In this document: positions 37,306 to 47,077 of the stretch, one piece after another
Position numbering within the stretch: the first letter of the stretch is position 1
Layout: every line of letters begins with the position of its first letter
Assembly (NCBI GenBank): GCA_963678255.2
Contig: CAXXTW010000002.1
Span: forward strand, 1,488,001 to 1,552,000
Source of the DNA: G963678255 sp963678255
Lineage (GTDB): Bacteria > Cloacimonadota > Cloacimonadia > Cloacimonadales > WRIO01
Length of the DNA stretch: 64,000 nt
Direction: 5' to 3'
Notes under the pieces: generated by a model
Told to the model about the DNA's origin: nothing
The model's input: only the letters and a program-made list of their open reading frames with translations
The model's database searches: none
Made by a program: the position numbers and the translations under genes

Positions 37306-37575
37306 GTTTAATTATCGATGAAATGGTTATTTACCTGTAGATAAGCAAGGAGCTAATTTATTTTTTCAATTAATATCTAAACGATATGAGAAAAAACAAC
37401 GATTATTACAACAAATCAGACTTTTAGCAAGTGGGGTGAAATCTTTGTGACCCTATCATTGTAAATGCAATTTTAGATCGTTTGATACATCATTCAAAAA
37501 TTATAAAAAATTAAAAGTCAATCATATCGGCTAAAAGATAAATTCAATCAGAAAACATACAAAAATGTAGGTTGA
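37306..37575 (+). pseudogene. IstB (IS21 family) relic
   Basis: Three separated frame pieces match the C-terminal half of IS21-type IstB ATPase helpers: LIIDE, then after a one-base loss GYLPVDKQGANLFFQLISKRYE (37324 onward, <=22-residue family block), WGEIF...IVNAILDRLIHHS, and SYRLKDKFNQK ending at TGA 37573-37575. The Walker A part and istA are absent, and frames are broken between blocks. IstB assists transposition of IS21 elements; this copy is dead. No intact IS21 ends were recognised. Confidence 0.75.
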
Positions 37576-38158
37576 ATTTGACGTTTTCATACATTTTGAG
37601 ATTGCCTTTTTATTGCATTTTCAAGTTGACATAAACATTCGGTGTATATCGTGATAATGTGAGCAAATATATATTGGTGGTATGCTTGATATTTTTATGG
37701 AACATCTCAGACAAATAAGAATTGCTTTACAAATTCAGAGAAAGTTAGTCGTTAATATCATATTTCCTTGTTAAGTATAATATTTTTTTTGAAGTGGTGT
37801 TATCTCATAGAGCTCAAATATATTAATCTTTACCAAATATTAACGATATTTCGGTTCTGATATTCTGAGTAAGATATATCAAGTAGTTTATACATGACAA
37901 TGATAATTGATACTTATAGAATCAAAAACTATAAAAAGATTGTCAGATCACACGGTCTTTACCTATATGTTAATTTGCAATTATTGAGGAACAACAAGTC
38001 AATTTTAACCGTTAAATCATGATAGATTTAAATGTGATGATTATTTAACAAAGAGTATTTTATACTAGAACACAATGGTACGACTATAAATGTAGATTTT
38101 ATTGAGAAGTATTTTCTGTTTTTAGAATTATTGTTTTCTAATTATAAGTAAATGATAC
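37576..38158. other. Non-coding AT-rich stretch
   Basis: No ORF, RNA or repeat recognised. Confidence 0.4.
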
Positions 38159-40219
38159 TTAGTTAATACGATTTTTAATTTTTTTAAACTCAAGCGAAGC
38201 ACTGTCTTCTGTGAAATTAGTGTAAATCAGATACTTTTCTTTACCAGATAAAACCCAAACAGGCTCGCTTGCTTGAATTCCTGTTTTTGTAAGAACTTTA
38301 GATTCAGACCAATAAGAATTTTTGCATTCAGATCCTGCAATAACCCAACCTGTCGGTTCTTGTTGTGCCCAGACAATAAAGGGATTGTCATTATGATCCA
38401 CATTAATAAAAGAATTAATACAAACTTTTGTTCGATCAGTTAAAAGTGTCTCTGAGATTTGATTGGATTTTTTTACAAATATACTACGATAATTATCAAA
38501 ATGAGCATCCCAACAAACCCAGATGTTATCTTTCTTATCATTACATAAAGCTGGAGAAATATCTGCAACATATTTCAATGTTGTTTCTTTGGTTCCAATC
38601 AATGTCTGATTGTTTTCATCAAAGTCTTTTGAGACATTCTGCATAAATATTGTTGGGCCATAAGCTTGTTCTTCTTGTAAATAACAACCTGGATGATAAT
38701 CATAACTGTAAGCCACATAAACAGAATCCTTACCAGAACAAATTATAACAGGATCAGTCGCATCATCAAAATCTGGTTTTGAAGGACTGATTCTGATTTC
38801 AGTTGACCATTTATTTTTTTGGTATTTACGCATAAAAACATCTCTGTCTCTTGATAAATGTCCTAAAAAATCCCATTTATAATAAGTAATAAAGATATCA
38901 TTCTTAGAATTACAAGCTAAAGCTGGATGAAATGCATCATCTTTCGAGAATGTGATTTGAGTAGGCTCAGACAATTTATCATTTTTGTAAGTACAGGCAT
39001 ATATGTCATATTTCCCATTGATATTTGATACCCAACATAACCACAGTTTTTGATTATGATCAATAAAGATATCAGGAGAATAATCATCACTCAATTCTTT
39101 GGTTATTCTGATTTCATTTGTAATTTTTTCTTTTTTATAACAACGTAAGTAAATATCATTATTGCCCGTTCTATTAGAATAGAATACTACCCAAACATTA
39201 CCTTTCTTATCAGCAACTGCTTTTGGAGATAACTCATACAATTCATAGTCTTTTACCGTTTGAGGAACATAACAAAAGTTACTGTCACAAACTAAGGACT
39301 GTTTATCTTTTTTACTGAGAGAGAGTTTATCTATTTCATTTATTAATGAGTATTTGTCTTCTTTATCATAAAAAACATCATGCTTATTGAAAAGTCTAAA
39401 ACCTTCTTTACTGATTAAATGTGTTGCTGTAAAATTATTTATATGGTATTGTTGAGCAACAATACCAGAAAAATCAAGTAGCGCCATAGTATTCGCTCTA
39501 TAATGTTTCTGGAAATCTAAGACTGTGTTGGGAGATTCTCCGATAAATATATCGGCAAATGAGAGTTTTCTGTCCTTATAGGCTTGAACAAAAGCATTGA
39601 AATCTTTTGCATCTGATTGACAACTTCCACACCAGGTTGTACCAAAATGCAGAATATAATCTGTTTTTTGTAATTCCTGAGAGCTATGTAATCTTCCGTA
39701 AAGATCAGGAAGCTTAAATTCACTGACTTTTTCTCCAATTTTATCCAATCGTTTTTGTTGTATTAATCCATTCTCATCACCCTGTTCGATCAAAGCTCTT
39801 ACTACTAACTCAATTAACCAATCATATTTATCATGATCTAAATCTAAGGCTTTTTTTAGATAAACTATTGAAGAATCTCTATTTCCGATTTCTTTATAAG
39901 ACAACCCTCTAAAAACTACGTTTAAGGCTTGATTTAAACGATTTTCTTCATTTGCAATATCAATCGTATAATTGTCTGCTTTTATCATGCTTTCAATTGA
40001 CAAAGAATATTGTTTCAAACCATATTCACAAACACCTTTAAAAACATAAAGAGCGTGACTTTCATTATTTATTAAATTTTGGGTTAATAAAACATAAGCT
40101 GAATCTGCTTGATCTCTGGTTATGAGTTCAAAGCAACGATTTTCAAGATCGGTCATTGCTGTTAAACCTGTAATTATATGTAAAAAAATGATCAATATAC
40201 TAATTTTTAATGCCTTCAT
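38159..40219 (-). CDS. Exported TPR / thioredoxin-like / propeller protein
   Basis: A 686-residue exported protein. Signal peptide (~1-21, ITGLTA), TPR-like helices (~25-165), a TlpA/AhpC-type thioredoxin domain (~170-300) with the redox motif TTWCGSCQ near residue 194, and a C-terminal six- to seven-bladed beta-propeller (~330-680) whose repeats carry D.I/V.V.W/Y motifs such as GNVWVVFYSNR and QKLWLCWVSN. Thioredoxin-like domains of this type exchange disulphides in the periplasm. This triple combination is unusual. A minus-strand promoter lies at 40239-40266 and an IS element begins 23 bp beyond it. Confidence 0.85.
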   Translation of the reverse strand: MKALKISILIIFLHIITGLTAMTDLENRCFELITRDQADSAYVLLTQNLINNESHALYVFKGVCEYGLKQYSLSIESMIKADNYTIDIANEENRLNQALNVVFRGLSYKEIGNRDSSIVYLKKALDLDHDKYDWLIELVVRALIEQGDENGLIQQKRLDKIGEKVSEFKLPDLYGRLHSSQELQKTDYILHFGTTWCGSCQSDAKDFNAFVQAYKDRKLSFADIFIGESPNTVLDFQKHYRANTMALLDFSGIVAQQYHINNFTATHLISKEGFRLFNKHDVFYDKEDKYSLINEIDKLSLSKKDKQSLVCDSNFCYVPQTVKDYELYELSPKAVADKKGNVWVVFYSNRTGNNDIYLRCYKKEKITNEIRITKELSDDYSPDIFIDHNQKLWLCWVSNINGKYDIYACTYKNDKLSEPTQITFSKDDAFHPALACNSKNDIFITYYKWDFLGHLSRDRDVFMRKYQKNKWSTEIRISPSKPDFDDATDPVIICSGKDSVYVAYSYDYHPGCYLQEEQAYGPTIFMQNVSKDFDENNQTLIGTKETTLKYVADISPALCNDKKDNIWVCWDAHFDNYRSIFVKKSNQISETLLTDRTKVCINSFINVDHNDNPFIVWAQQEPTGWVIAGSECKNSYWSESKVLTKTGIQASEPVWVLSGKEKYLIYTNFTEDSASLEFKKIKNRIN

Positions 40220-40238
40220 TTTGTTTACCTCTCAAAAC

Positions 40239-40266
40239 AAAATAGTTTTGATTGATTTCTTGTCAA
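40239..40266 (-). promoter_or_regulatory. Promoter of TPR/thioredoxin/propeller gene
   Basis: Minus-strand TTGACA (40261-40266), 16-nt spacer, TATTTT (40239-40244); GAGAGG ribosome binding site before the ATG. The IS4-like element starts at 40290, just upstream, leaving this promoter intact. Confidence 0.5.
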
Positions 40267-40286
40267 GCATAATTGTTTCCTTTTTT

Positions 40287-41597
40287 TTAGGATACCCCGA
40301 AAAATTCAACACCGTATGACTCCAGCGTAATTTGCCTATTATCTTCACATTTTCCTCGTTTGTATTGTCTTGTTTTTCTTCTTTGAATAGATAAGAAAAT
40401 TCTTTGGATTAGTGAAGTAATTCTGTAATAAGCAAAGCCATTAATCATAGTATAATCTTTATTATGATCCATCAGATATTCAGAGTAAGGCATGTCTGCT
40501 TTAATAAAAAACTTTTTACAGGAATAAATAAAATTAACAAGTATATTCATCCATAAATTCAGTGTCTGAATTCGTTGATATTTAAGAAGTTGTATTTTTT
40601 CAAGATTCAATTGCTGTTTAATCTGTCTAAATTGCTCTTCTATTTTCCATCTTTTTGAATAAATCTCCAATACTTTTTGTCCTATTTGCTTCTCAGAGAA
40701 TAGATTATTTTTAAAACTTGCAAAGAAATAAAAAAAGCCTCCTTTTTTATCATATCTTACTTTTATCAGCCATACTTCTATCGTGTTTGGGTTCTTAGTC
40801 GGATGAGGGTCTGTATTAATACGAACTTTTTTAGCTCCATAATTAAATGTCTTTTTCTTATAAGGGCATTGGTACTGATGTTTTAGTTCCATCTCATTCA
40901 CAACATCTTTAAACTTCCTCTTTTCATCATCAACGATCAGATCTCTGTTTCCAACTGCTCTGATAACAAAACCATTTTCCTGTTCAACAAGCTGGCTCAT
41001 CAGCTTTTTGTCATCATAGCCTCTATCGAAAACATAAATACCCTTGTTACAGGAAAATATGGTTGATTCAACAAGAAAGATACTTAGTCTTTCGTTTTTA
41101 GTTTCATTTTCAATACTGTTTGAATAAACATAGGAATATAAAGGTGAAATTGAAACGCTTCCTGCATTTGCAGTATTAACAACGGTAGCATTAAAACTAT
41201 AATACCCGTTTTGATATTCGCCAGTTGATCCATCTCTTACTTTTTTGAGATGTTCCATTTTTTTTGCACAGGGTTTTACAATATCACTTTCATCAATTAT
41301 TATGAGACTTTCTTCCGTTATTTTTTTAGCTTCTGATATAAAATGGGCTTGGTTGAGTTCTTCAAAAAGTTTGGCATTATCAAGATGATACCCTATGCGT
41401 TCCTGCTTCTTTTTTAAACACGCTGTTCCTGGTATATACTGAACAATTTGTCTAACAATAGGATTTGAAGCTGAAAGTAGCCCTATAAGCGTTTCTTTAA
41501 AGCATTTAAAGTATGGTTTAGAAAGAATTTCTGAGTATTTGTTTAAAAAATTTTCAAATTTATCTTGTATTTTATCGGCAGTTTCATTAATGTGCAT
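40287..41597 (-). CDS. IS4-family transposase
   Basis: A 436-residue DDE transposase. D102 in IIIDESDIV, the second Asp in YVFDRGYDD and the Glu in the Y-R-E-K-like block YSKRWKIEEQFRQIKQQL fit IS4 (DDE_Tnp_1). N-terminal region ~1-95 probably binds the ends. The stop codon lies just beyond the left inverted repeat. Copy 1 appears intact and may be active. Confidence 0.92.
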   Translation of the reverse strand: MHINETADKIQDKFENFLNKYSEILSKPYFKCFKETLIGLLSASNPIVRQIVQYIPGTACLKKKQERIGYHLDNAKLFEELNQAHFISEAKKITEESLIIIDESDIVKPCAKKMEHLKKVRDGSTGEYQNGYYSFNATVVNTANAGSVSISPLYSYVYSNSIENETKNERLSIFLVESTIFSCNKGIYVFDRGYDDKKLMSQLVEQENGFVIRAVGNRDLIVDDEKRKFKDVVNEMELKHQYQCPYKKKTFNYGAKKVRINTDPHPTKNPNTIEVWLIKVRYDKKGGFFYFFASFKNNLFSEKQIGQKVLEIYSKRWKIEEQFRQIKQQLNLEKIQLLKYQRIQTLNLWMNILVNFIYSCKKFFIKADMPYSEYLMDHNKDYTMINGFAYYRITSLIQRIFLSIQRRKTRQYKRGKCEDNRQITLESYGVEFFGVS

Positions 41598-41901
41598 TTT
41601 AGAGCCTCTCTTTTTGTTTTTTTTCTACAAACCATATTAAAGTTGAGGCTCTACTTGTCAATCTATATATTATATTTATCAATACTTTGTGATTATTTTT
41701 TGTCTTTATTACATTTAGAATTTCTTAAAAGAAAATGATGATTTTTTAACTTTTACTTCTGAAAAAAAACGAATTTGAAACTCATAATACTAAAACTAGA
41801 GCGAGATAATATTTTATCACTATTTTTACTCATTGGAGGGCTTAGAACCCAGTATTGACGCTTATCTGCAAGATTTCTGAAATATTTTTTCGGGGTATGC
41901 C
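40290..41901 (-). mobile_element. IS4-family-like insertion sequence, copy 1 (complete)
   Basis: Terminal inverted repeats share ATACCCCGAAAAA (GGATACCCCG... at the left, GGCATACCCCG... reading in from the right). A ~19-bp direct repeat ('taattgtttcctttttt') lies outside both ends (about 40270-40288 and 41904-41920), possibly a long target duplication. Two damaged copies follow at 41922-44826 and 47392-50023. Confidence 0.85.
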
Positions 41902-41934
41902 TGTAATTGTTTCCTTTTTTAGGATACCCCCAAA

Positions 41935-43771
41935 GAGACTGTGCACTTTTCTTTTCCCCTAAGCGACTTTCCGATAGGCTTTGATATCAAATAACTGTTC
42001 CATGTTGTTTGTATCAATCATTTCTTGACTATATTTTGGAATATTTATAGTAGAAATAATAGATTTTGAGTCTAAATGAACTTTGCCATTCGTGATAAGT
42101 TCTTTGAACCATAAACAATGAACAAGTTGCTCAATCGTTTCAGGAGTTTTTAGTCCGTATTTTCCTGAAATAACCTTATCAATTTTTTTATTCCATCTTT
42201 CAGCCGCATTAGATGTATAGCTCTTGGTTAAGTGTTTCCATTGCCCCACAAAACTGGAAATGAAATATTCTTTAGCAGTACCTGTAATCATTTTTTCTAA
42301 TTCTAACAGTGCTTTCCTTCTAGCTCCAACAGTTTGCCTATTGAAAACTTGTTTGAGTTTGTTAATTATTTTTTTTATTAGTTTAATGTCTTTTTCACTT
42401 TGATATATATTTTTAATCAGGTTTTTCATCTTATGGAATTTGCAGTATTGAAAACTTACTTTAGGAAACACCTCTTTTCTGCCCTTTGCCAGCGATGGAC
42501 AGCCATCACTGATTATTAAAGAGGGATTGCCATAATGTTTTTTGAAAAGTGTGAAAAAAATCTTCCAACTATCAGCATTCTTTTGAGGGTATAGCTGAAC
42601 CATCAAAGGAATACCTGTCTTATCATCAACAGCCGAAAAAACATATAGAAAAACACCATTCAATTTAACATATTTTTCATCAACACTAATGATACCGCTG
42701 TATCTAACTATCGAACTCAGTAATAATTGATAAAAGTATGGATCTCTATACACCAGTTTTCTAACATTTGATTTCGACATACCCATAATAAAAGCTATCA
42801 TTTGATAACTCATAGAAGCACCTACTAAAAATTTTACTAAAAAGCTTTTAGTTTGTGTACTTAACTTAATTATGACTGATACTTTTTCTGGTTTTGTTTC
42901 AATCTCGGATTCTTTCATCTCTTCAATTCTTTTTTTTACCACCGGATTCTCATTGTTTTTTAAGAGATATGAAAACAAATGATTTTTATCCCAATAGTTG
43001 CCCTTTTTACTGATATTTTTATGGATGCTTTGTAAAATTAAGCAGGTATTCGCTTGTGAAAGGTATTTATTAAAAGATACTGCGCACATTTTAACTAATG
43101 GAAACTTACCTTTAAAGATCAGGAATAGTTCAGGTACTGTTAAAAAAGGATTATCGATCACAATTTTTTGAATAATGTCGACATACTTGGATAAATCTAC
43201 TTTCCGAGTTAATAAGCCAAGAAAGTCATAGCCTTTTTTCTTAAACTCTCTGTAGTAATTATCAATATCCCTTCTGTCATTAAATCCCAGAATGTTAGCT
43301 ATTTCTTGAAAAGTAAACAAGTTTTCACAACAAGCAAAAAAAATAAGTCTCAAAAAAACAGCCAGAAGCTTTCTGTTGGACTCAGTTTTTGGAATTTCTA
43401 AAACAATAGGAACCTTAATTTTAATACAATAATTATCTTTGTTTGGTATAAATTCAAACAAATTATGAGTCGATTTTTTCATCATATTAACACCTTAATA
43501 ATATTTTATTTATAAACCATTATAATACTATTAAGTATTATGTAAAGCTATTTATTTAATATTATTATAAGCATTTCTTGTCATAGGTGTATTATGATTT
43601 TAGAGTATTTAGACGTGTCTAATATTGGTTTAAAAAAACAAGAAAATAAAAACATAATGTCAAAATGAAGTTTTAGGAAAAAACGATGAAACTCGACCAG
43701 TTTTTTTAAATATCAAAATAGTATTGTACAGATAAGTAAGAAATTAGCTAAATTAAAAGGTGCACAGTCTC
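41935..43771 (-). mobile_element. IS256/MULE-like insertion sequence
   Basis: Inverted repeats GAGACTGTGCAC...GTGCACAGTCTC, flanked by an exact 8-bp duplication CCCCCAAA (41927-41934 and 43772-43779). Inserted in the left end of IS4-like copy 2. The clean duplication implies a fairly recent insertion. One transposase gene fills it. Confidence 0.9.
41959..43485 (-). CDS. Transposase, IS256/MULE type
   Basis: A 508-residue transposase. N-terminal helix-turn-helix region (NILGFNDRRDIDNYYREFK), then the catalytic core: SVDEKYVKLNG (first Asp), LIISDGCPSLAKG (second Asp), QYCKFHKMKNL (C/H motif typical of MULE cores) and SNAAERWNKKID (candidate Glu). 8-bp target duplication agrees with IS256-like elements. 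Intact. Confidence 0.88.
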   Translation of the reverse strand: MMKKSTHNLFEFIPNKDNYCIKIKVPIVLEIPKTESNRKLLAVFLRLIFFACCENLFTFQEIANILGFNDRRDIDNYYREFKKKGYDFLGLLTRKVDLSKYVDIIQKIVIDNPFLTVPELFLIFKGKFPLVKMCAVSFNKYLSQANTCLILQSIHKNISKKGNYWDKNHLFSYLLKNNENPVVKKRIEEMKESEIETKPEKVSVIIKLSTQTKSFLVKFLVGASMSYQMIAFIMGMSKSNVRKLVYRDPYFYQLLLSSIVRYSGIISVDEKYVKLNGVFLYVFSAVDDKTGIPLMVQLYPQKNADSWKIFFTLFKKHYGNPSLIISDGCPSLAKGRKEVFPKVSFQYCKFHKMKNLIKNIYQSEKDIKLIKKIINKLKQVFNRQTVGARRKALLELEKMITGTAKEYFISSFVGQWKHLTKSYTSNAAERWNKKIDKVISGKYGLKTPETIEQLVHCLWFKELITNGKVHLDSKSIISTINIPKYSQEMIDTNNMEQLFDIKAYRKVA

Positions 43772-43779
43772 CCCCCAAA

Positions 43780-44708
43780 AATTCAACACCGTATGACTCC
43801 AGCGTAATTTGCCTATTATCTTCACATTTTCCTCGTTTGTATTGTTTTGTTTTTCTTCTTTGAATAGATAAGAAAATTCTTTGGATTAGTGAAGTAATTC
43901 TGTAATAAGCAAAGCCGTTAATCATAGTATAGTCTTTATTATGATCCATCAGATAATATAAGTAAAGCATGTCTGCTTTAAAAAAAAACTTTTTACAGGA
44001 ATAAATAAAATTAACAAGTATATTCATCCATAAATTCAGTGTCTGAATTCGTTGATATTTAAGAAGTTGTATTTTTTCAAGATTCAATTGCTGTTTAATC
44101 TGTCTAAATTGCTCTTCTATTTTCCATCTTTTTGAATAAATCTCCAATACTTTTTGTCCTATTTGCTTCTCAGAGAATAGATTATTTTTAAAACTTGCAA
44201 AGAAATAAAAAAAGCCTCCTTTTTTATCATATCTTACTTTTATCAGCCATACTTCTATCGTGTTTGGGTTCTTAGTCGGATGAGGGTCTGTATTAATACG
44301 AACTTTTTTAGCTCCATAATTAAATGTCTTTTTCTTATAAGGGCATTGGTACTGATGTTTTAGTTCCATCTCATTCACAACATCTTTAAACTTCCTCTTT
44401 TCATTATCAACGATCAGATCTCTGTTTCCAACAGCTCTAATAACAAAACCATTTTCCTGTTCAACAAGCTGGCTCATCAGCTTTTTGTCATCATAGCCTC
44501 TATCGAAGACATAAATACCCTTGTTACAGGAAAATATGGTTGATTCAACAAGAAAGATACTTAGTCTTTCGTTTTTAGTTTCATTTTCAATACTGTTTGA
44601 ATAAACATAGGAGCATTTAAAGTATGGTTTAGAAAGAATTTCTGAGTATTTGTTTAAAAAATTTTCAAATTTATCTTGTATTTTATCGGCAGTTTCATTA
44701 ATTTGCAT
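43780..44708 (-). pseudogene. Internally deleted IS4-like transposase
   Basis: Same protein as the 40287-41597 transposase but missing residues ~33-155, including the first catalytic Asp (joint at SKPYFKC|SYVYSNS). Its C-terminus runs into the inserted IS until a stop at 43713, giving 331 residues. Sequence is otherwise ~98% like copy 1, so the deletion is recent. Not expected to be active. Confidence 0.88.
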
Positions 44709-44828
44709 TTTAGAGCCTCTCTTTTAGTTTTTTTTCTACAAACCATATTAAAGTTGAGGCTCTACTTGTCAAGCTATATATCATATTTATCAATACTTTG
44801 TGATTATTTTTTGTCTTTATTACATTTA

Positions 44829-45030
44829 TCAATGGTATTCGTTGTTTTAATAATCATCTGTTGTTTAAACATTCAGGGCGAACACACAGGTTCGCCCCTA
44901 CAAAGCATTTATCAATGGTATTCGTTGTTTTAATAATCATCTGTTGTTTAAACATTCAGGGCGAACACACAGGTTCGCCCCTACAAAGCATTTATCAATG
45001 GTATTCAAGGTTTTAATAATCAGCCGTAAT
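44829..45030. repeat. 83-bp tandem repeat with palindrome
   Basis: Two full units and a partial third, period exactly 83 bp (starts 44829, 44912, 44995). Each full unit contains a strong palindrome GGGCGAAC-ACACAG-GTTCGCCC followed by CTAC. Similar palindromes lie at 46942-46963 and near 47065-47080. Confidence 0.85.
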
Positions 45031-45086
45031 TGTTTTTTTTAAATGATAGGGGTAGGGGCGCTACCATTACTGACGCCCCTCCCTCC

Positions 45087-45119
45087 GAACCGTGCATGCG
45101 GTTCTCCCGCACACGGCTC
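45087..45119 (-). ncRNA. Group II intron domain V
   Basis: Minus-strand GAGCCGTGTGCGG...ACGGTTC hairpin, the catalytic domain V (AGC/CGT triad in the 5' strand). Followed by a GGGGCG...CGCCCC domain VI stem. Confidence 0.85.
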
Positions 45120-45138
45120 TCCAGATAATGTTTTACTC

Positions 45139-46470
45139 TTAATGTAGAGATTGACATAATTCATGATGGGCTTTGGTTAAAGAGAAAAACCCAGCATCTT
45201 CAAAGATCTTATTGGGATACCTGAGATTATCTTTCATTGTTGAGATACCTCTTCGCTTTCCATACCTCTTTAGAATACTTCGTAATCTGCGTCTTGTCCA
45301 GCCATCAATATTAGGAAAGGTGGTTTTGTAGCTATGCTTATAATATTCAAACCACCCACGCATAATTGGGGTGATTTTCTTTATTATTTGCGCTAAACTG
45401 ATACTGTTTGTTCTTCTCGTGTGTTTCCTGATGCTGTCTCTGTACTTCTTGATGCTTTTGTCTTTAGGATATTTCTTTCCTTTGAAAAATCTATAGCCTA
45501 AAAATTCAATTGGATCAACTTCAGCATCTAATATCTTAGTCTTTTCCGGATGTAATATTAATCCATTCTTAATCGTCCACTCTGTGATTATTTCTAGTGC
45601 TTTCAAGGATGCTTCTCGAGTTTTGCAGATCACAATAAAGTCATCTGCATATCGGATCATGTTATATCCTTTGTTAGCCATCAGGTTATCAAGCGGATCA
45701 AGATAAATATTTGCCAAAAGTGGACTTAAAACAGCGCCTTGAGGTGTTCCTGTCTCTGGTGTCCATGTTTTGACGCCATCGAAAATACTCTGATTTAGAT
45801 ACATTTCAATCCATTTGAGCACTCTACCGTCTGCGATCTTCATTTGAACTAAAGACATAAGTCTGTCTTTGGGAATCGTATCAAAATATCCTTTAAGATC
45901 GGCATCAACTACATATTGATATCCTTCTTTAAGGTATTTGTCCAATACCCTAAGCGCATCTTTACAACCTCTACCGGGTCTAAATCCATAGCTGTGGTCT
46001 GCGAAGTCTTTCTCAAAAATCGGTTCAATAGCATTTCTAATTGCTGTCTGAACGATTCGATCAATAACTGTTGGTATTCCCAGTGGTCTCTTTTCTTTAC
46101 TTCCAGGCTTATCAATCATGACTCTTTTGACTGCTTGCGCTCGATAGCTATCACTCCGAAGTTTCTCTGCTAGCTTGAGTATGTTTGATTCTGCATGTCG
46201 TCTGAATTTCTCTATGCTTATATTGTCAATGCCCATACCCCCTTTATTTGCTTTGACTTTTAGCCATGCACTAAAAAGGTTAGCACTGTCAAAAATTTTG
46301 TCACAGAGACTGAACCACTTACCGCCTTTGACTCCCCTTTCGAGAGCTGTCAACATCTTGTCTGTCCATATAGATGATTCCACCCATTGCCATCTCTGTC
46401 TAATCTCTGATGTCTCGGTTTCTTGCCCTTGTTTAGCCTTTTCTGGCACTATCGAACAGTTGTCTTTCAT
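45139..46470 (-). CDS. ltrA: Group II intron reverse transcriptase/maturase
   Basis: A 443-residue RT-maturase. RT motifs: KRPLGIPTVIDRIVQTAI, HSYGFRPGRGCKDAL, VVDADLKGYFDTIP, TPQGAVLSPLLANIYLD and the active-site RYADDF. Maturase domain X near residues 345-440 (MRGWFEYYK, RRRLRSILKR). No HNH endonuclease. It aids splicing and retromobility. Embedded in the intron at 45046-46938; ORF looks intact. Confidence 0.95.
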   Translation of the reverse strand: MKDNCSIVPEKAKQGQETETSEIRQRWQWVESSIWTDKMLTALERGVKGGKWFSLCDKIFDSANLFSAWLKVKANKGGMGIDNISIEKFRRHAESNILKLAEKLRSDSYRAQAVKRVMIDKPGSKEKRPLGIPTVIDRIVQTAIRNAIEPIFEKDFADHSYGFRPGRGCKDALRVLDKYLKEGYQYVVDADLKGYFDTIPKDRLMSLVQMKIADGRVLKWIEMYLNQSIFDGVKTWTPETGTPQGAVLSPLLANIYLDPLDNLMANKGYNMIRYADDFIVICKTREASLKALEIITEWTIKNGLILHPEKTKILDAEVDPIEFLGYRFFKGKKYPKDKSIKKYRDSIRKHTRRTNSISLAQIIKKITPIMRGWFEYYKHSYKTTFPNIDGWTRRRLRSILKRYGKRRGISTMKDNLRYPNKIFEDAGFFSLTKAHHELCQSLH

Positions 46471-46938
46471 CTTTACTTCCTTTCAAAATTTCATTATCCT
46501 GTTCCCCTTCGTTACGATTTGGTTATGTTGTCCAAATCATCGATCACTACTATGAGAACTCTGACTCCTGATAACATCTCTTCCTATTATCAGGTCTCTT
46601 AGCTTACTGATAAATACCTTCTGACCATTCCATCTCCAACCACATGTAATGTCCTGACATAGCTTACATCTTTAACATCATACAGCTCATCAGGTGTATT
46701 AGGCGATTGCTCAGATTCCACTCCTGCTTCTTTCCTAATCATCAATCTTCGCCCTACCCTAGGAGGCTCGACACAATTACCCGCCGAATCGAGTTCGCAA
46801 TCGCTACGGACTGACCTTTCACCTCCAGTTGCTCTCCACCTCATCTCACGATGACGCAGTTACTTTCAGTTACAGAACCTTGATGCGAGTTCTGGATGGG
46901 ACTTGCACCCATCTGATATTTATCCATCACTAACGCAC
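46471..46938 (-). ncRNA. Group II intron 5' ribozyme region
   Basis: 468 nt between the GTGCG 5' boundary and the maturase start, GC-rich against the surroundings (e.g. 46680-46860), as expected of ribozyme domains. The small reading frame at 46599-46844 inside it is not a gene. Confidence 0.75.
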
Positions 46939-46941
46939 TAG

Positions 46942-46963
46942 GGGCAGACCTGTGTGTCTGCCC
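46942..46963. repeat. Palindromic repeat at intron 5' exon
   Basis: GGGCAGAC / GTCTGCCC stem of 8 bp with a 6-nt loop, four bases from the intron 5' end. It belongs to the same style of G/C palindromes as the 83-bp repeats. Confidence 0.7.
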
Positions 46964-47077
46964 AAATGGAATATTGAATATATTATACAATCCTGGTACA
47001 AATAAATTAATCGAATCCTGCTTAATAGAATATCTGATAATTACGTTATTGCTACGAAGATTACAGGGCTAATGCCC

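Larger units (their letters stand above)
41922..44826 (-). mobile_element. IS4-like element copy 2, split and truncated
   Basis: The left end (GGATACCCCCAAA, 41922-41934) is separated from the rest (43780 onward) by an inserted IS256/MULE-like element. An internal deletion removes transposase residues ~33-155, and the right end is lost where homology stops at 44826, against the 83-bp tandem repeats. Confidence 0.8.
45046..46938 (-). mobile_element. Group II intron
   Basis: On the minus strand the intron begins GTGCG at 46938, encodes a maturase, and ends after domains V and VI near CTACCCCTAT (45046-45055). Flanking 5' exon is a palindrome (46942-46963). Ribozyme domains I-IV span 46471-46938 plus the ORF region. 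Boundaries are read from consensus, +/- a few bases. Confidence 0.85.

Noticed and set aside
44829..45030. CRISPR array
   Set aside because: Units are 83 bp and identical throughout, without unique spacers, and no cas genes are in the window.
46599..46844. 81-residue frame
   Set aside because: Inside the GC-rich group II intron RNA; explained by ribozyme sequence.
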